Translations under genes and position numbers: made by a program
The notes under the pieces: model-generated
Database searches by the model: none
What the model saw: the letters and a program-made list of their open reading frames with translations, nothing else
Told to the model about the DNA's origin: nothing
Origin: Candidatus Kapaibacterium sp.
GTDB lineage: Bacteria > Bacteroidota > Ignavibacteria > Kapaibacteriales > UBA4661
DNA: 42,252 bases
Assembly (NCBI GenBank): GCA_025358765.1
Contig: JANYIG010000318.1
Coordinates: 1-42,252 of the forward strand
Direction: 5' to 3'
Shown here: in pieces, positions 9,463 through 15,314 of the stretch
How the letters are laid out: each line of letters opens with the position of its first letter
How positions within the stretch are numbered: the first letter of the stretch is position 1

Positions 9463-9494
9463 TTTGCCACGTTAATAAAAAAAACGTATCTTTG
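9463..9494 (+). promoter_or_regulatory. Bacteroidota-type promoter of tRNA-Pro
   Basis: TTTG at 9463-9466 and TATCTTTG at 9487-9494 are separated by 20 nt. This is an exact match to the -33 TTTG / -7 TAnnTTTG promoter pattern known from Bacteroidota. The mature tRNA begins 28 nt after the -7 box, leaving room for a short 5' leader. Confidence 0.7.
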
Positions 9495-9521
9495 AGTTCT
9501 GTAAGTGAAAGCATACAGAAT

Positions 9522-9598
9522 CGGGGCGTAGCTCAGCTCGGTAGAGTGCTTGCTTTGGGAGCAAGATGCCATCAGTTCGAATCTGGTCGCCCCGACCA
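9522..9598 (+). tRNA. tRNA-Pro (anticodon UGG)
   Basis: A complete cloverleaf is visible. The acceptor arms CGGGGCG (9522-9528) and CGCCCCG (9588-9594) pair fully. The D arm contains AGCTCAG, the anticodon stem is CTTGC/GCAAG around loop TTTGGGA, the anticodon TGG is at 9556-9558, and the T arm has TTCGAAT. The discriminator A and an encoded CCA (9596-9598) close the gene. It is followed at once by an intrinsic terminator. Confidence 0.97.
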
Positions 9599-9608
9599 TC
9601 AAACATAT

Positions 9609-9650
9609 AAAAAAAAGCCCGTAAAATTTTAGTTTGCGGGCTTTTTTTAT
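9609..9650 (+). terminator. intrinsic terminator after tRNA-Pro
   Basis: The stem AGCCCG (9616-9621) pairs with CGGGCT (9637-9642), extended by a few A-T pairs on the loop side with one mismatch. It is preceded by an A tract and followed by seven T residues (9642-9648). It can end the tRNA transcript 11 nt past the CCA, and the flanking A tract means it could also work in the other direction. Confidence 0.85.
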
Positions 9651-9700
9651 TCGTACTCTCCACCGGACTACCTATTTCAGGGCGACATTAGGTTAAATTT

Positions 9701-10369
9701 ATGTCGAACTATGACCTCACACCACTGCTTCTTACGCTCAAACTGTCTTCGCTGACAGCTTGTCTTCTCTTCGTATTTGGAATGCCGCTTGCATACTGGC
9801 TTGCATACACACGCTTCATCTTAAAGCCTGTTATAGAAGCATTTGTGGCAATGCCGATTATTCTACCACCAACAGTACTTGGTTTTTATCTTTTGGTGCT
9901 ATTGGGCAATACAAGCCCGCTTGGGAGGTGGCTTCTTGCAACATTCGATGTGCAACTGGTGTTTAGCTTCGCGGGTTTAGTGATTGGCTCGATACTCTAC
10001 AGCTTGCCGTTTATGATTCAGCCCCTGCAAGCAGGATTGGAAGCCATTCCGAGAGAGTTTATCGAATCGGCGCGGGTGATGGGAGCTTCGCGGTTGCAAA
10101 CGGTGGGACGGGTGATTTTGCCAACGATGCGACGGTCGGTGTTGACGGGCTTAGTGCTAAGTTTCGCGCATACTGTGGGTGAGTTTGGCGTGATTATGAT
10201 GATTGGCGGTAACATACCGGGTGAAACCCGCGTGGCATCTATCGCGGTGTACGACGAAGTGCAAGCGATGAATTATTCTGCGGCAAATTTTTATGCGATA
10301 GTGTTGCTTCTGGTAAGTTTTCTTATCTTACTGCTGGTTTATAGTACAAACCGCCGTTTTTTTCGATGA
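9701..10369 (+). CDS. modB: molybdate ABC transporter permease ModB
   Basis: This is an inner-membrane permease of 222 aa, close to the usual ModB length of about 225-230. It has five or six hydrophobic segments and the cytoplasmic coupling loop ESARVMGASRLQTVGRVILP (EAA motif). The segments MPIILPPTVLGFYLL, SFAHTVGEFGVIMMIGGNIPG and the TRVASIAVYDEVQ end are strongly characteristic of ModB. It normally works with the binding protein ModA and the ATPase ModC, but neither is next to it here; they must be elsewhere or be replaced by another system. Its stop overlaps the next start by 4 bp (ATGA), so translation is probably coupled. Confidence 0.9.
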   Translation: MSNYDLTPLLLTLKLSSLTACLLFVFGMPLAYWLAYTRFILKPVIEAFVAMPIILPPTVLGFYLLVLLGNTSPLGRWLLATFDVQLVFSFAGLVIGSILYSLPFMIQPLQAGLEAIPREFIESARVMGASRLQTVGRVILPTMRRSVLTGLVLSFAHTVGEFGVIMMIGGNIPGETRVASIAVYDEVQAMNYSAANFYAIVLLLVSFLILLLVYSTNRRFFR

Positions 10370-11370
10370 AATTTTATTCCGCTCAAGTATTTAAGTCTTC
10401 CGTAATGAATCTGCTGCAATCCTTCGTCGTTGTTGCCTGTTGCTTATTGTATGCTGCTCTCGTATCTGCTCAAGAGCGTGGCAGTGAAACGCCGTTTGGT
10501 ACAATGGTGGTTGTAGGGATGAAAACAGCGCCGTTTCCGCATCCCGCGCGTTCGGGGGGATATACCTATAACGGAAAATTTTTTCCGGCTGCAAAACATT
10601 ACAGCGATAGCAGTGTAGCAATAATGATTCCACGCGGTGTTGAGATTGCGGGAACGCTGGATGTTATCGTATATTTGCATGGCTGGAACAACACGATTGA
10701 CAGTGCGAACGAGCAATTTCGCCTTTTTGAACAATGTGCCGCAAGCCAAAAAAATGCTGTCCTCGTATTTCCTGAAGGACCCGCAAACGCACCAGATTCC
10801 TTCGGTGGCAAGCTCGAAGACCCCGACGGGTTGAAGAATCTTCTTACGGAAGTTGTGGGGAATTTGGAACGGCAACGCGAGCATAAATCGTCGCTTAGCA
10901 TCGGAAAAATTATTCTTGCCGGACACAGTGGCGCGTACAGAGCAATAGCGGCAATGCTGGATAGGGGTGGTATGGCGGGGCAGATTCACGAAGTATGGTT
11001 GTTTGATGCACTCTACGGGCAATCGGATGTATTTTTGCGGTGGATTGAAACGGATATGCCGCGCGTGAAGGGAAGATTTATCACGATTTATACCGATGGT
11101 GGTGGCACAAAAGAACAAACCGAAAAGCTTATTGCTGAATTGCGGAAGCGTGAGAATAGTGCTACGGCTATCGTTACCGCCGAAGAGCTTACGGTAGATG
11201 CTAACGCGATGAAGCAAATACTGAAACAACCAGGGACATACTTCATTCATACAGATTTGACGCATAACGGCGTTATTGCACAACGCCAACAATTTCAACG
11301 CTACGCAGAGACAAGCTGCTTACAGGCTTTGCAGACAATTCCTTCCAAGAACACAAATAAAAAGAAATGA
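10366..11370 (+). CDS. secreted alpha/beta-hydrolase-like protein
   Basis: A hydrophobic Sec signal (about 17-36, ending ALVSAQ) precedes a hydrolase-like fold. The strand and oxyanion region IVYLHGWNN (101-109) and the nucleophile elbow GHSGAYR (S188) are clear, and a late histidine in HTDLTHNG (near 304) could complete the triad. The elbow GHSGA is shared with PHB-depolymerase-like or esterase-type hydrolases, but no substrate can be named. ATG 10366 overlaps the modB stop; ATG 10405 would give a shorter signal-peptide start and is also possible. The 4-bp overlaps at both ends tie it to modB and the downstream transporter in one operon. Confidence 0.65.
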   Translation: MKFYSAQVFKSSVMNLLQSFVVVACCLLYAALVSAQERGSETPFGTMVVVGMKTAPFPHPARSGGYTYNGKFFPAAKHYSDSSVAIMIPRGVEIAGTLDVIVYLHGWNNTIDSANEQFRLFEQCAASQKNAVLVFPEGPANAPDSFGGKLEDPDGLKNLLTEVVGNLERQREHKSSLSIGKIILAGHSGAYRAIAAMLDRGGMAGQIHEVWLFDALYGQSDVFLRWIETDMPRVKGRFITIYTDGGGTKEQTEKLIAELRKRENSATAIVTAEELTVDANAMKQILKQPGTYFIHTDLTHNGVIAQRQQFQRYAETSCLQALQTIPSKNTNKKK

Positions 11371-12554
11371 GTACACCTGTTATTCCAAAATCGAATAATC
11401 GATCGGCGCTGTTAGGGGCTGCGTTTTTGATGGCAACCTCAGCAATCGGACCGGGGTTTTTGACGCAGACAGCCGTTTTTACGGAAAAACAAGGAGCAAA
11501 TTTTGCTGCGGTCATTTTGCTTTCGATATTGATTGACATCGGCGCACAGGTGAATGTTTGGCGGATTATTGCCGTATCGGGGCGGCGTGCTCAAGACATT
11601 GCAACGATGATCGTACCGGGTTTGGGCTGGGTGCTGACGACCGCTATTGTCATTGGCGGTATAGCATTCAACGTCGGAAACGTTGCCGGTGCTGGGTTGG
11701 CGCTTAGTAGTGTCTTGCTTCTCACGCCGCTCGAAGCCGCTATAACCAGCGCGATGATTGGCATCGGGCTGTTCCTCGTAAAAGAGGCGGGGCAGGCAAT
11801 GGACAAGTTCGCACAGTGGCTTGGATTCTTAATGATTGGCTTGATGTTTTACGTTGCGTGGGTATCCTCACCACCAATTTTGCTGGCAATGCAAAAAGCG
11901 GTGATGCCGGACAAGATTGATTTTTTCTCGCTTGTAACGATTGTCGGCGGTACTGTTGGCGGCTATATCACGTTTGCAGGCGGGCATCGGTTGCTGGATG
12001 CAGGAATTAAGGGGCAAGAGCAACTCCCACAAGTTACCAAAAGCGCGGTGACGGGGATTATTGTTACCTCCATCATGCGTATTCTGCTGTTTACAGCAGC
12101 ATTAGGCGTGGTGAGCGCCGGCGCGATACTGCACGCATCGAATCCACCAGCGTCGGTGTTCTACAACGCTGCGGGTGTATTAGGCGTTAATTTTTTTGCG
12201 ATTGTAATGTGGTCAGCGGCAATTACGTCGGTGGTTGGCTCTGCCTATACGTCGGTATCGTTTTTGCGGTCGTTGATTCCATTTGTAGAAGCAAATCAAA
12301 AAATTACGATCGTGGGATTTATCACACTTTCAACGACAATTTTTGCCATTGTAGGAAAACCTATCACACTATTGCTGCTTGCGGGAGCTATCAACGGTTT
12401 TATTTTACCACTTGCGCTCACGGTGATGCTCATCGCGGCATACAAATCTACAATAGTCGGCACATACAAACATCCGTGGTGGTTGACGGTGTTTGGCGTT
12501 ATGGTAATTATTATGATGCTTGGCTCCAGTATTTACGCGCTCTTGAAGAAATAA
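11367..12554 (+). CDS. NRAMP-related divalent metal transporter, divergent
   Basis: This is an integral membrane protein of 395 aa with about eleven hydrophobic segments. It resembles the NRAMP (MntH) fold: a first helix with an unwound GPG (residues 28-30), a second with DIGAQVNVWR, and GGTVGGYITFAGGHR midway. Classical NRAMP proteins carry DPGN in helix 1, where Asp and Asn bind Mn2+ or Fe2+. Here the motif reads GPGF, so both ligands are missing. Sequences of this kind belong to NRAMP-related branches, some of which carry Mg2+ or have no known substrate, so Mn/Fe transport should not be assumed. The start overlaps the upstream hydrolase by 4 bp. Confidence 0.7.
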   Translation: MSTPVIPKSNNRSALLGAAFLMATSAIGPGFLTQTAVFTEKQGANFAAVILLSILIDIGAQVNVWRIIAVSGRRAQDIATMIVPGLGWVLTTAIVIGGIAFNVGNVAGAGLALSSVLLLTPLEAAITSAMIGIGLFLVKEAGQAMDKFAQWLGFLMIGLMFYVAWVSSPPILLAMQKAVMPDKIDFFSLVTIVGGTVGGYITFAGGHRLLDAGIKGQEQLPQVTKSAVTGIIVTSIMRILLFTAALGVVSAGAILHASNPPASVFYNAAGVLGVNFFAIVMWSAAITSVVGSAYTSVSFLRSLIPFVEANQKITIVGFITLSTTIFAIVGKPITLLLLAGAINGFILPLALTVMLIAAYKSTIVGTYKHPWWLTVFGVMVIIMMLGSSIYALLKK

Positions 12555-12690
12555 TGCTTTTTGGTACAATGATCGCAGAGGCGGGAGAGTACGAAGAGGT
12601 TAGAACCGAAATTTTAAACTGTTCTTTCTCTATATTCTTGATTCTCTGCGCCTCGGCGGTCAATCCGTTTGGTATCAAAACTTTCATTGT

Positions 12691-13545
12691 ATGCTTCCCA
12701 TTCATCGCCTCGAAACATCTCGCTACGTTGATAGCTATAGTGCTGACAGTAGCCAAACACGTAGCACAGGAACACCACTTGTGTTGTTGCATGGCTTTTG
12801 TGAAAATTTGTCCGTTTGGGAAGGCATGATACATTTGCTGCAAGAGCAGATGCCGTTGCAACGTTTGATAGCACTTGATTTGCTGGGGCATACGCCTGAG
12901 GAAGAGCCACCAAACGGCGTGAGTTGGACGATGCAGGACATTGCGGCGCACGTAATAAGGGTTTTGGAGCATTGCGGCGTGGCGAGTGCCGTCATTGTTG
13001 GGCATTCGCTCGGCGGCTACGTAGCAATGCAGCTTGCAAAGCACCATCCGGAGCGGCTTTCTGGCTTATGTTTATTCCAATCCATGCCGTTTGCCGACGC
13101 AGAAGAAACGAAGCAGAATCGGAATCGCCAGATTGCTATTTTGCACGAAGGCAAAAAATCTGCTGTTGTTGACGGGTTGTGCGACCGCATCTTTGCTACC
13201 TCCTCGAAATTTTCGATGCCTGAAGCGGTTGAATTTGCGCGGTCGTTGATGATGCAAACTCCCACCAACGGCATGATTGCAACACTCGCAGCCATGCGTG
13301 ACCGCGAAGATACGAGTGCTGTTTTAGGTACGCTGGAATGCCCCGTGATGTTTTTGCTTGGTGCTGAAGATGTGATTGTACATATGCCGCGAATGTTTGA
13401 GCTTCTTACAAATCCAGTCGGAACGATACAACCAAGATTCGTGAGCATCCTGCCAAATACAGCCCATATGGGGATGATTGAATCGCCGTTAGCAAGCGTC
13501 GAGGCATTGAAATATCTTGCAGCGACGGTGACGGCAAGGTCATAA
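12691..13545 (+). CDS. alpha/beta hydrolase
   Basis: This is a cytoplasmic protein of 284 aa with the complete alpha/beta-hydrolase set: oxyanion strand PLVLLHGF (29-36), nucleophile elbow VGHSLGGY (S106), acid in LLGAEDVI and histidine in PNTAHMGM. The cap region (about 130-200) is helical. It falls in the broad esterase / haloperoxidase-like group, and the substrate cannot be read from the sequence. There is no signal peptide. The 136-bp gap behind the transporter gene holds no other convincing gene, so it may have its own promoter, though none was recognised. Confidence 0.8.
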   Translation: MLPIHRLETSRYVDSYSADSSQTRSTGTPLVLLHGFCENLSVWEGMIHLLQEQMPLQRLIALDLLGHTPEEEPPNGVSWTMQDIAAHVIRVLEHCGVASAVIVGHSLGGYVAMQLAKHHPERLSGLCLFQSMPFADAEETKQNRNRQIAILHEGKKSAVVDGLCDRIFATSSKFSMPEAVEFARSLMMQTPTNGMIATLAAMRDREDTSAVLGTLECPVMFLLGAEDVIVHMPRMFELLTNPVGTIQPRFVSILPNTAHMGMIESPLASVEALKYLAATVTARS

Positions 13546-13659
13546 TGTGCAGTGCAACGTACAGCGCCGTCGAGCCATACAGCCCGCATGACCACAGCGT
13601 TTGTAAGGAAGTTGAAGATGTGGTACATTGTTGTTTGAATGTAATCCATGAAATAACGC

Positions 13660-13678
13660 AGTACGTACTCAACAGGAG
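13660..13678 (+). promoter_or_regulatory. palindrome AGTACGTACT and Shine-Dalgarno AGGAG before the antitoxin
   Basis: A perfect 10-bp palindrome (13660-13669) lies just upstream of AGGAG (13674-13678), which sits 5 nt from the antitoxin ATG. Toxin-antitoxin operons are commonly autorepressed at a palindrome near the start, so this is a candidate operator. The strong SD is unusual among genes of this window. Confidence 0.4.
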
Positions 13679-13683
13679 TCTCT

Positions 13684-13920
13684 ATGAATGCCTACCGCAC
13701 GGAACTTCGCATCCCCAATAATAACATTCTCCAGATTGTCGCCACTGGTTTTCAGGCGGGCGAGGAGGTGGAAGTTATCATCCTTTCTAAAGAATCGGCT
13801 GAACCTAAACCCAAAAGTAATACGCATTTGATGCGCCGTGCGGGTTTTGCTAAAGGAATATTCACAATGGCGAACGATTTTGACGCTCCATTAGAAGAGT
13901 GGAAGGAATACGTCGAATGA
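13684..13920 (+). CDS. VapB-like antitoxin (DUF2281-type)
   Basis: This is a 78-aa protein. The first half looks like a small beta-rich dimerisation and DNA-binding segment (NNNILQIVATGFQAGEEVEVII). The C-terminal half, RRAGFAKGIFTMANDFDAPLEEW, matches the toxin-binding tail of DUF2281-type antitoxins that end in a DDFDAPLE-like motif. It is followed with a 4-bp overlap by a PIN-domain toxin. Expected role: neutralise the toxin RNase and repress the operon. The start is fixed by AGGAG 5 nt upstream. Confidence 0.8.
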   Translation: MNAYRTELRIPNNNILQIVATGFQAGEEVEVIILSKESAEPKPKSNTHLMRRAGFAKGIFTMANDFDAPLEEWKEYVE

Positions 13921-14300
13921 ATGTTCTGCTTGACACTCACGCATTGATCTGGTTTGCAGAAGACGACCCGCGTATAAGTCCGGCAGCAACAATGGCGATT
14001 GAGCAAGCAGAAAACACTGTTTTTGTCAGCATGGCGAGCCTATGGGAAATTGCCATCAAAACCAGTATTGGCAAGCTCTCCATGAATATTCCTTTTCCGT
14101 TGCTTCAAGAAATGATCCAACAATATGGCTTCGACCTGCTACCAATCGTATTTGATGATATGATTGAATATACGCGACTTCCCCTCGTTCACCGCGACCC
14201 ATTTGACAGACTGCTCGTGGCACAAAGTCGCCGATTGCAGTATGCTATTGTTAGCCGAGAGACAATTTTTGATGAGTTAGGGGCAACACGTATTTGGTGA
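13917..14300 (+). CDS. VapC-like PIN-domain toxin
   Basis: This is a PIN-domain endoribonuclease of 127 aa. It begins with LLDTHALIW (first catalytic Asp, D6), has the central acidic residue in SLWEIAIK and the late acidic residues in HRDPFDRLLVAQ. These are the metal-binding carboxylates of the family, in the subgroup often called Sll0205-like. ATG 13917 overlaps the antitoxin stop (ATGA); an upstream ATG at 13899 would add six residues inside the antitoxin gene and is less likely. No residue needed for catalysis is obviously missing, so the toxin is probably active and held in check by the upstream antitoxin. Confidence 0.85.
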   Translation: MNVLLDTHALIWFAEDDPRISPAATMAIEQAENTVFVSMASLWEIAIKTSIGKLSMNIPFPLLQEMIQQYGFDLLPIVFDDMIEYTRLPLVHRDPFDRLLVAQSRRLQYAIVSRETIFDELGATRIW

Positions 14301-14381
14301 ATTGGTAAAAAAATCTTCTTCCACTTGGAAACATGAGCCGTTGTACCGTTTGTACGATAGGGGAAGATTGCGTACATTATT

Positions 14382-14395
14382 GCTTGAATTCAAGC
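14382..14395. promoter_or_regulatory. perfect 14-bp palindrome upstream of mntA-hepT
   Basis: The sequence GCTTGAATTCAAGC reads the same on both strands and ends 23 nt before the mntA-like ATG. Its 12-bp core CTTGAATTCAAG recurs at 15275-15286 ahead of the S9 peptidase gene. It is a candidate operator of a shared dimeric repressor. Confidence 0.45.
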
Positions 14396-14418
14396 GTATT
14401 GTTTTACAATTATTTGCG

Positions 14419-14718
14419 ATGATGAAGACATACCAGGACATTCACGCCACACTTGCCAAACGAAAGCCGGAAATTCAAGCGCGATTTCATGTACGAGAAA
14501 TTGGTATTTTCGGCTCGTTCGCACGGGGCGAGCAGACGCGGCGCAGCGATGTGGATATTCTGGTGGATTTCGAGCCGGAACACATCACGTTTGATAATCA
14601 TGTTAATTTACAACTTTATCTCGAACGGCTTTTTCGCCGTAAGGTGGATGTAGTGCGATTGGGGGCAGTCCGAAAAGAATTGCAACCCTTTATTCTTCGA
14701 GAGGTTTTGTATGTCTAA
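14419..14718 (+). CDS. mntA: MntA-like minimal nucleotidyltransferase antitoxin
   Basis: This 99-aa protein is a minimal nucleotidyltransferase with the hallmark GSFARGEQTRRSDVDILVDF: the GS pair followed by DVD, the metal-binding aspartates. In the MntA-HepT (type VII) toxin-antitoxin family this protein transfers AMP groups to a tyrosine of the HEPN toxin and so inactivates it. The partner follows with an 8-bp overlap. Two ATGs in tandem (14419 and 14422) are possible. The longer frame from 14302 is not preferred because its first 39 codons run through the upstream palindrome and match nothing conserved. Confidence 0.88.
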   Translation: MMKTYQDIHATLAKRKPEIQARFHVREIGIFGSFARGEQTRRSDVDILVDFEPEHITFDNHVNLQLYLERLFRRKVDVVRLGAVRKELQPFILREVLYV

Positions 14719-15085
14719 CCCTGCATCGAAACGGTCATCACATCGTGATTACAAGCTGTTTTTGCAGGATATTCTCGATAGCATTGACAAAATTCAGTCC
14801 TATATTGGCACTAACAATGAACAGGAGTTTTACGCTCATGGAATGCTTGTGGATGCGGTGGTACGAAATATTGAAATTATTGGCGAGGCAATCCGTAATA
14901 TTCCACCAGACCTGAAAAAGCGTCATCCCAACATTGAATGGCGACGCATCAATGCCATGAGAAATATTTTGGTACACGATTATTTTGGTGTAGATGTTCT
15001 TGTGATTTGGCAGGTGACACACAATGAGCTGCCCGGCTTGCAACATCAAATAGCTGCCATCCTCGCCGCCGAAAACGCAAAATAA
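14711..15085 (+). CDS. hepT: HepT-like HEPN-domain RNase toxin
   Basis: This is a 124-aa helical HEPN protein. The catalytic RX4HXY motif is intact as RNILVHDYF near residue 94, and the preceding VRNIEIIGEAIRNIP stretch is typical of HepT. It is predicted to be an RNase toxin whose motif tyrosine is adenylylated by MntA. The overlap with mntA supports tight co-translation. It lies directly next to the VapBC-like pair, giving two unrelated toxin-antitoxin modules within 1.4 kb. Confidence 0.9.
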   Translation: MSNPASKRSSHRDYKLFLQDILDSIDKIQSYIGTNNEQEFYAHGMLVDAVVRNIEIIGEAIRNIPPDLKKRHPNIEWRRINAMRNILVHDYFGVDVLVIWQVTHNELPGLQHQIAAILAAENAK

Positions 15086-15114
15086 TTTTTTGCCATCAAT
15101 ATCCCGCAAACCCC

Positions 15115-15255
15115 ATGAATACTCGCATTCCCATCGTCATTGTCCGTGCGCTGCTGCTTGCCGCCAGTGCTGCGGCGCACGCACAACGCCACAGATGGTT
15201 CGATGCAAACAACAGCCCTTGTTTTGGTGTCCACCCGGCAAAAATTTTGTGTTAG
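15115..15255 (+). CDS. small ORF with a signal-peptide-like start; possible gene remnant
   Basis: ATG 15115 opens 46 codons. Residues 1-24 look like a Sec signal peptide (positively charged start, IVIVRALLLAASAA core, AHAQ cleavage-like end). Only about 22 residues follow before a stop. This could be a tiny exported peptide, or the surviving 5' end of a secreted-protein gene whose body was lost. No Shine-Dalgarno site is obvious. Low certainty. Confidence 0.25.
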   Translation: MNTRIPIVIVRALLLAASAAAHAQRHRWFDANNSPCFGVHPAKILC

Positions 15256-15272
15256 GCGTAGTGAAATAAACC

Positions 15273-15288
15273 TACTTGAATTCAAGTA
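15273..15288. promoter_or_regulatory. perfect 16-bp palindrome upstream of the S9 peptidase
   Basis: TACTTGAATTCAAGTA is fully palindromic and ends 26 nt before the peptidase ATG at 15315. It shares the 12-bp core CTTGAATTCAAG with the site at 14382-14395. It is a candidate operator. Confidence 0.45.
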
Positions 15289-15314
15289 TTGTTCTTTTAT
15301 CAATCCTTACTCCA

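Noticed and set aside
10444-11298. - strand frame of 284 codons
   Set aside because: Antisense to the secreted hydrolase gene, which has a signal peptide and nucleophile elbow.
12209-12829. + strand frame of 206 codons at the end of the NRAMP-related gene
   Set aside because: Overlaps two well-supported genes in another frame; the part in the gap is low in conserved features.
13017-13649. - strand frame of 210 codons
   Set aside because: Antisense to the alpha/beta hydrolase gene, whose catalytic triad is intact.
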